Assembly (NCBI RefSeq): GCF_007565055.1
Contig: NC_044554.1
Location: 18,329,921-18,393,920, forward strand
Length of the DNA: 64,000 nucleotides
From: Rhinopithecus roxellana
Taxonomy: Eukaryota > Chordata > Mammalia > Primates > Cercopithecidae
Reading direction: 5' to 3'
This document shows, one piece after another, positions 57,524 through 64,000 of this stretch. The stretch's first letter is position 1; each line of letters starts with the position of its first letter. The notes beneath the pieces are model-generated. The model had not been told where the DNA came from and did not search any database. It saw nothing but the letters and a program-made list of their open reading frames with translations. The position numbers and the translations under genes were made by a program.

Positions 57524-58775
57524 AAACCTGTCAGCGGCACTACTAGGTGTCTACCAGAAGCTCCCATGCCTGTTTTGTAAGCACAGCTAAACATACAAAG
57601 TTTTATCCTGTACCACTATATCCTACCTCCTGTCCTTTAAATCCTTGAAGGATTTTCATTCATCAGTGAACCTCTTTATGCAAATATTCCTCTTTGGAAA
57701 ATTCTATTCATTGTTGTTGAAAAATAAACAACATGTTTTGCTCTCCACTGATTTCTGCATGTCAAGCATCGAGCGTGAGTGATGGATTTTAGATTTAACA
57801 AATCGTTCTTAGCGCATCAGCCTTTGCTGCAGTTATGCAAGTTTCATATTCATCACGTATCTCCAAAATACTTCCCTGCTTAGTATAACACTCTGAGGTA
57901 TAGTACATGAAAAGCACTGTATAATCCCCAGCCGAGTGCAGAATGAACAATCCCATATTTAAAGATTAATGATTCTTTTAGCCGCACAACTGACTTATGG
58001 ACCTGTCTATTTTTTAAGTATGGAGCTATGACTGAGATGCTTATATTAAACAGACAGAAAAGGTTAAGCATCCAGTTTCCTGCTCAGTAGCGATTTACTT
58101 CCACCATATAGGACTTGGAATCATGAATTCTAATGAGAACAAATTCACATCTGGTCAAATCTCAATTATCTGAATGTGGCTTATCCACTCTGCTGAGTAT
58201 CTATAGAAGCATAAAATTTAAACTGTTATTTTCCCTGCCATCCTACTTGCTTCTCAGCTGCCTCTGTCCTACCACCAGCTGTTATACAGTTAGGAATTAA
58301 AAACAATCTTAATGTTAGCATAACCAAAATGTTAACTATCACATGAGCAAAATTCATATAGAATGCAACAAACCCAACTAACCATTTTTTTGAGACTATC
58401 TTCTCCATTGCAGTTGACTCGAGATTTAACCATATCTCTAAGTCTAGTTCTTATCTTCAAAATACTGCAATGTTCACCTGTTTTTTTCAACATTAAAAAC
58501 TTGCATTGAGCAGACTTTCAGAGTCACAGGTGGCTTAAACACATTAATAAATCCGTGTTTTTCTCAAAATAAGTTTGTGTATGACTCACACAAAATTTAC
58601 AAGAAGAAAAAAAAACAAAACAAAACCAAAATTCAGACTTTCAGCATTATAACAAAAACTATGCTGGAATATGCTTGTTGAAAGGAAACCACTGTGGGTA
58701 GCTTATTAGGAAAAACAATTGGAATCTAATATAGAATGAATCTCAGTCAAAAATGTAGGAATTATATACAGGAAC
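57524..58775. other. Unassigned DNA
   Basis: No gene, RNA or repeat recognised. Short frames at 57,880-58,071 and 58,226-58,408 show no domain. Confidence 0.5.
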
Positions 58776-59105
58776 TAATTATTGATACATTCAGCAAATT
58801 GGATGAATCTCAAATATATTATGCTAAATGAAAGAAGCCAGGCTCAAAAGGCTATACCCTGTCTGATTACATTTATATGACATTCTGGAAAGACAGGACA
58901 ATAGGGATAAGGAACACATCAGTGTTTTCCAGGATCAGGGCTGGGAATAAAAATTGATTGCAAAGATGAAGCACAAGGAGTTTTTCTGTGTGTATGTGTG
59001 TGATGGAAAGGTAACAGGATTGTCATTGTGCTTACAGTATTTTCTGCATTTTCAAACTTACGTAACTGTATACCAAAAAGGGTAAATTTTATATAAATTT
59101 TAAAA
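58776..59105 (+). mobile_element. Old L1M 3' end, plus strand
   Basis: 'ttggatgaatctcaaatata', 'tatgctaaatgaaagaagcc', 'tgattacatttatatgacat' and a final 'aaaaagggtaaattttatat' follow an old L1M 3' end. Confidence 0.8.
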
Positions 59106-59629
59106 TGAAATGTTAAAGTTTGTAATTGAATTAGGAAGAAAAATATGATAAAATATTATCACAACAAAATCACTCAAAAGTTCAACTCAATCAAATCATA
59201 TTGTTGAATGGAAACAATTCTTATTAGGAGTCTTACAAACAGTAACATTCCCAACAGTCCCCAAAACAATTCCAAACTTAATCAACTATAGATGTCAGCA
59301 CAGGAACATTATTTCTACACATTGAGCTATGTAAAGTACCTTTTCTCAACCGGATGAAAATAAATAGATCCCAAATAAACTCAAGCATTCTTTAACTGTT
59401 TGAGAAAGAAATATCACTGCTTTTGCTTATGCGGTTTCTACCCTTTTTGGTTTCATGTAATCTCTGATCTTTCTTTCTAGCTTCATATTCTTCCGACTTC
59501 CATGTAAGAAGAGCAAATCAATATATCTTCTATCGCATCTGAAATCTTAGTTTTCAAGTTTTATGCCTCTGTACCAGCATTTCTCAAAATGTGATCCAAA
59601 GCAGAGAAATCAGAGTAATTTACTCTGGT
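59106..59629. other. Unassigned DNA
   Basis: Nothing recognised with confidence. Confidence 0.5.
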
Positions 59630-60234
59630 AGTCCAAATAATGGCTCTTCAAAGAGATTCATGCCCTGATTCCCTGGAACCCATGAATAGGCTCCATTATT
59701 TGGCAAAACATATTTTGCAGATGTAACTAGGGTTACAGATCCCAAAATAAAGAGATTATCCCCAAATATCCAGGTGGGCCCAGTCTAATCACATGAATAA
59801 GTGCAGATCTTTCTCCAGGTAAGAGCAGGAGAGTTGAGGCAGAAGTCAAAGAGAAAGCATGAAATGAACTGAAATCTCCATTGTTGGCTTTGAAGAAGGA
59901 GGCCATGAGACAAGAAATGAAAGGAGCTTCTGGCCTGTAAGAATGACCTCTAGCAAACAGTCAGCAAGGAAACACGGACTTGGTCCTATAGACACATGGA
60001 AGTGAATTCTGCAAATGACCTGAATGAACCTGAAAGTGAATTCTCCCACTGGAAGCCCCAGAAAGGATCCCAGGTGGTAGGCATCTTAACCTCAGTCTTG
60101 TGATATCCTAAGCAAAAGAATCAGTTGAGGAGATAGATCTGTGATCCACAAAATTATGAGATAATAAATTTGTGTTGTTGAAAACTGCTAAATCTGTGGT
60201 AATTTGCTACAGTGGCAACAGAAAACTAATACAC
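59630..60234 (+). mobile_element. Old LTR of MaLR/ERVL type (MLT1-like)
   Basis: Phrases 'ttttgcagatgtaactaggg', 'atccaggtgggcccagtcta', 'atcacatgaataagtgcaga', 'gagataataaatttgtgttg' and the end 'acagaaaactaatacac' follow an old mammalian LTR of this class. Subfamily not asserted. Confidence 0.6.
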
Positions 60235-61330
60235 CTCATGAATCATAATTGTTAAGGATGATACCTGAGAGTTTCTATGGAAATTCTTATGCATACTCCA
60301 TTTGATAATCTCTCTTCTTCATTTTCTTCCTCAAATGCATTTCATACTAACAAGTCACACCCAAACCATCATCCTCTCTATCTGGAAAGTCTAATGTAAT
60401 TGACCGTCTAGTCTTTTATTGCTCTTTAACTGGGCACCCTCTTAACACTTACACAATTAAACTGTAGCGTACTAATTTGCATTAGCTATTATATCCTATT
60501 ATAAAAATTCATTGTGATTATTTACATTTGTAGTATATACCCACAGATTCTAATTCTATGGTTTAAACTTCTGGAAGATAAAAATTATTTTATATTTCTC
60601 CTGAGAACTATTATAAAGTACTTGATTTATTGATAGAATTTTATAGAAAAGGTAAAATACCTGACATGACTAAGAAGTTTCAAAGAAATTGAGCAATTCT
60701 CAACATCAGAGAGTGTTTAGGGAAGGATTTGAATGACTCCTGGGACACAACACGGCTGGAGGTTACCTTGGTGATTCTATCACAGACCAGGTGCTGGCCC
60801 TCACCTTTGCGAAATGAAAACTGAATTCTGTCAGTATGCTGAGTGCGTCATTTCTTAAAGAATGGGTTATCAAGCTCACAAAGGCTGAGGTAGAAGACCA
60901 GATGTTAATGTATTACTTTGGAATAATATCAATGTCAAACAGAAAATGGTCATGATTAGTTGATAAGCTATACAGAACAACTATTTGGTAAGTTCAGACT
61001 CAAAACAAGAAGATTTCAGTATATTACTGAAATGTGTATTCAGGTTTTTATAAACTGATTTATTCATCTCTACAATAGAGATGTGGAAATGCCTGATGGA
61101 AATGCCTAGTTGGAAAGTTGATAGGTTTGTCAGTTTGATTTTTTTCTCAATGCTGATTGGGATTAATACATACTATTAGTATCTATGTTAATACTACCCA
61201 TCAAGTTTTGCCTGAAGGCTACTTTGTCTCATGTTAACTTTGTATATCCCTGCTCTATTCATTTTGTCTAGATTTTACCATATAACTGGCAGTGGAAGAT
61301 TTTATTTATAATTTCATAGGAAAAGTGACT
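60235..61330. other. Unassigned DNA
   Basis: No gene, RNA or repeat recognised. Confidence 0.5.
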
Positions 61331-61801
61331 TGATATGGTTTTGGGTGTCCCCTCCAAATCTCATGGTGAAAGGTGATCCCCAATGTTGAAGGTGGGGCTT
61401 GGTGGGAGGTGTTTGGATCATAGGGGTGGATCCCTCGTGGCTTGGTGCTGTCCTTGCAATAGTGAATGAGTTACTCACAAGATCTGGTTGTTTAAAAGCG
61501 TGCGGCATTTTATATACATATATGTATATAGACATATATAGATATGTATACATGTCTGTTATACACATCTATGCCCCCTTATTCCTTCTTTGGCTCCTGC
61601 TTTAGTCATGTGATATGCTGGCTCCCTCTTTGCCTGCTGCCATGAGTAAAAACTCCCTGAGGCCTCCCTAGAAGTTGAGCAGATGCTAGTGCCATGCTTC
61701 CCACACAGCCTACAGAACCATGAGCCAATTAAGCCTCCTCTCTTTATAAATTATCCGGTCTTAGCTATCTTGTTATAGCAATGCAAGAATGGCCTAATAC
61801 A
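61331..61801 (+). mobile_element. MaLR LTR (MST/THE1 family)
   Basis: Begins 'tgatatggttttgggtgtcc' and ends 'gaatggcctaataca'. Middle phrases are 'gtgggaggtgtttggatcat', 'cctgaggcctccctagaagt' and 'taaattatccggtcttagc'. An AT-rich insertion of about 45 bp (61,509-61,555) includes a 20-bp palindrome at 61,511-61,530. Confidence 0.88.
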
Positions 61802-62951
61802 GAAAATTGATACCAGGAGTCGGGTATTGCTATAAAGATACTTGAAAATCTGGAAGCAGCTTTGGAACTGAGTGGCAGGCAGAGGTTGGAAGGGTTTGGA
61901 GGGCTTGAAAGACAGGAAGATGAGGAAAGCCTTGAAACATTTTAGAGACTAGTTAAATGCTTGTGACTGAATTCTGATAGTTATTTGGACAATAAAATCC
62001 AGGCTGTCAAGGTCTCAGATGGAAATGAGGAACTTACTGGGAACTAGAGGAAAGGCCACCCATGTTATGCCTTAGCAAAGGGCTTGGCTGCATTGTGTTC
62101 ATGTCCTATGGAGCAGTGGAAGTTTAAACTTGAGAGTAATAATTTAAGGTATCTGGTGGAAGAAATTTCTAAGGAGTAAGGCATTCGAGCTGTCGCCTGA
62201 CTGCTTCTAAAAGCCCAACTTTGATACAGGAGCAAATAAATGACTTAAAGTTGGAATTTTTATTTAAACAGGAAGCAGAGCAAAAAGTTTGTAAAATTTG
62301 TGGCCTGGCCATGTGACAGAGAAAGAAAAAGCTTTTTTGAAATAGGAATACAAGCAGGCTGTGGAGCAACCACTCGTTAGAGAGATTTACATAACTAACT
62401 AAGAAGGAGCTGAGTGCCAATAGCCAGTAATATGGAAAAAATTGCCTCAAAGGCATTTCAGAGATCTTCTAGACAGGCTTCTGCCTGGGCACCTAGGCTT
62501 TTCCATACATCCTTTGAAATCTAGGTGGAAGCCACCAAGCCTTCTTCACTCTTGCACTCATGTGCCTACTCCCAGTATGATCACAAAGGTCCAGGAAGAT
62601 TGAATGGTTTCAGGGGCCAGTCCCAAGGCCCAACTACCCTGTGTCACCCTCGAGGGTTGCTCCTCACATCCTGGCAGCCTTGGCTCAAAGGGCTCCAGAT
62701 ACAACTTGAGCCACTGCTTCAGAGGGTGCAAGCCATAAACCTTCATGATTTCCACATGGTTTTAAGTCTGTAGGCATGAAGAGAGCAAGAGTGAAGAAGG
62801 CTTGGCAGTCTCCACTTAGATGTCAGAAGATGTATAGAAAAGCCTGGGTGCCCAGGCACAAGTCTGCTGCAGAAGCAGAGCCCTCACAGAGATATTCTAC
62901 TAAGGCAGTATGAAAGGAAAATATGAAGTAGTGCAGGAATGGTCTAATACA
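61802..62951 (+). mobile_element. MaLR internal sequence (MST/THE1-int) with rearrangement
   Basis: Continues directly from the LTR: 'agatacttgaaaatctgga', 'tttggaactgagtggcaggc', 'cagatggaaatgaggaactt', 'gcttcagagggtgcaagcc'. These elements are non-autonomous and carry no working genes; no open protein is expected or seen. The last about 20 bp (62,932-62,951) resemble the end of the 5' LTR (61,783-61,801), so a remnant of a 3' LTR may remain after a deletion. It contains the inverted duplication listed separately. Confidence 0.8.
62468..62873. repeat. Inverted duplication inside the MaLR internal region
   Basis: Left arm 62,468-62,568 and right arm 62,768-62,873 are reverse complements at roughly 80-85 percent by eye. 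Examples: 'gcctgggcacctaggctttt' on the left pairs with 'aaaagcctgggtgcccaggc' on the right, and 'ccaagccttcttcactcttg' with 'caagagtgaagaaggcttgg'. The spacer is about 200 bp. The right arm is in the order expected for MST/THE1-int; the left arm replaces expected sequence. Confidence 0.85.
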
Positions 62952-62954
62952 TTA

Positions 62955-63454
62955 CCCAATTGTCAATACCATGTGTTCTCTGACATATTAAATAAACAAA
63001 CAAAAATCACAAGGAATTGAACTGAAAAATAATTTGATTTATAAGACAATTTTAAAATATGGTCTTATTATTAACTCAAACTTTTTGTTGTTGTAGTTTT
63101 GGTTCAAAATATCTATCTCTTATTATTTTAACTTGATTTGAAAAGTTTTACTCATTTCAAAATTACTTTTACTGATCCAAATTGTGTTCTCTTGATCAGC
63201 CTGATGATTTTGCACCTTTCATTTTCATAGAGATATTACAAATGTCTGTTATACATATCTCACACCTGAAGACACAAATACCTTGGCAATATAGAAAATG
63301 AAAGAATTAATAAATGATCATTTTTGGTATTTTAGAAAATTATTCTTTCTCCAAAATCAACCTGAACTCTTCTTTATTTTTTGAGGCAACAATAATTAGG
63401 TCTAACAAACATCTGGTAGGTATGTTATTTGTATTACTCAGAAAAAATATAAGC
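62955..63454. other. Unassigned AT-rich DNA
   Basis: Nothing recognised. Confidence 0.5.
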
Positions 63455-63570
63455 AAGCATTTTACAGAAGATAAAAGGGAAGCCTGGAGATAGTAACTTT
63501 CTCAAGGGTGCACAGTTATCCAAACAGAAATTTTAACTCCAGTGTTTCTGACCTAAAATTTCCCCTCTCT
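63455..63570 (+). mobile_element. MIR-like SINE fragment
   Basis: 'ttttacagaagataaaaggg', 'agtaactttctcaagggtgc' and 'tccagtgtttctgacc' fit the 3' half of a MIR element. Diverged. Confidence 0.6.
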
Positions 63571-64000
63571 GGCCACGAGTACTCCATGCTGTGTCAGAAT
63601 TCCAAGAACCTCTTAATACACAACACAGAGAGGTATAGTAACTTATAATCTATGGTTATGGATTGTAGTAACTATCATTCTATAATTACACTTTTTTTTT
63701 AGTTGAAAGGGGTCTCAGGGATCACCTTCCAGCCTACATCTCTGAAAGACATCCCCGTCAGCAAATAGTTATCTGGAAAAAAAAAAAAAAAATCTCAGCA
63801 GCATGGCAATATGATTCCATGGCTCTGGTTCATTTTGGGGTAAGTCTGTTTGCAAATATATATATTCAACCAAGTGCAAGTCTGTCTCTGAAACATCCAC
63901 CTGTTAGTCTCCTGGTTTGCCCTCAGGACTTATGCAGGCTAAATTGGCTCCCTCTTTCTTTGTATCAATAGTTTTAATTAGATACACCTCAATTTCTCTA
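63571..64000. other. Unassigned DNA
   Basis: A run of 15 A lies at 63,778-63,792. The 'gaaaggggtctcagggatca' stretch near 63,705 resembles an old SINE but is too short to call. Confidence 0.5.

Noticed and set aside
1..64000. tRNA, snRNA, 7SL, Y RNA or rRNA genes or pseudogenes
   Set aside because: Reading both strands, I saw no cloverleaf with A and B boxes outside Alu/MIR and no snRNA or Y RNA core. A covariance-model search would be needed to exclude diverged copies.

Overview
This window is primate nuclear DNA, most likely from an Old World monkey (macaque, baboon or vervet type). The main evidence is two young Alu elements (49,973-50,285 and 57,209-57,511). Both carry cercopithecoid AluYR-type features: 'ctcaagcctgtaat' in the left arm, 'aactagccgggcgaggtgg' in the middle and 'gagatccggccactgc' near the right-arm end. 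The long L1 copies also look like the Old World monkey branch of the L1PA lineage rather than human L1HS, but that naming rests on recollection of the families. I found no host protein-coding exon, tRNA or other cellular RNA gene. The window reads as an L1-rich, AT-rich intergenic or intronic region.

Layout. 1-1,763: an Alu joined to the 5' part of an older minus-strand L1. 1,764-11,035: mostly old unique-like DNA with two L2 remnants, an AluJ-like copy and old L1M scraps. 11,036-28,225: one ancient minus-strand L1M about 4.8 kb long, split by two later full-length L1PA-type insertions. These are L1-A (minus, 12,175-18,371) and L1-B (plus, 19,488-25,659), each with recognisable target-site duplications (TSDs). 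28,342-34,574: L1-C, a full-length plus-strand L1 with both ORFs open (338 and 1275 codons), a perfect TSD and a roughly 70-nt poly(A) tail. It is the only element here that looks capable of making a complete retrotransposition machinery. 35,366-37,697: L1-D, a truncated L1 with a 5' inversion (twin priming). 40,088-47,768: L1-E, an older full-length L1 with broken ORFs. It is split by a solitary ERVK-type LTR (45,359-46,861), which is itself split by a small twin-primed L1. 48,718-51,657: a defunct Tigger1 DNA transposon with two Alus inside it. 52.7-64 kb: MIR, L1M, MaLR/LTR and Alu copies in otherwise unassigned AT-rich DNA.

How the parts work together. The functional content is transposon biology. 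L1-C could supply ORF1p (RNA chaperone) and ORF2p (endonuclease and reverse transcriptase). L1-A still has an open ORF1 but a dead ORF2. L1-B has a dead ORF1 and an ORF2 with one frameshift and a changed endonuclease active site. The three near-identical 6-kb copies lie as a head-to-head inverted pair (A/B) and a direct pair (B/C), an arrangement that can promote local rearrangement. Less expected structures are a roughly 100-bp inverted duplication inside the MaLR internal sequence (62.47-62.87 kb), a 106-bp block repeated 1.1 kb apart (53.3 and 54.4 kb), and a perfect 12-bp-stem hairpin at 39.95 kb.
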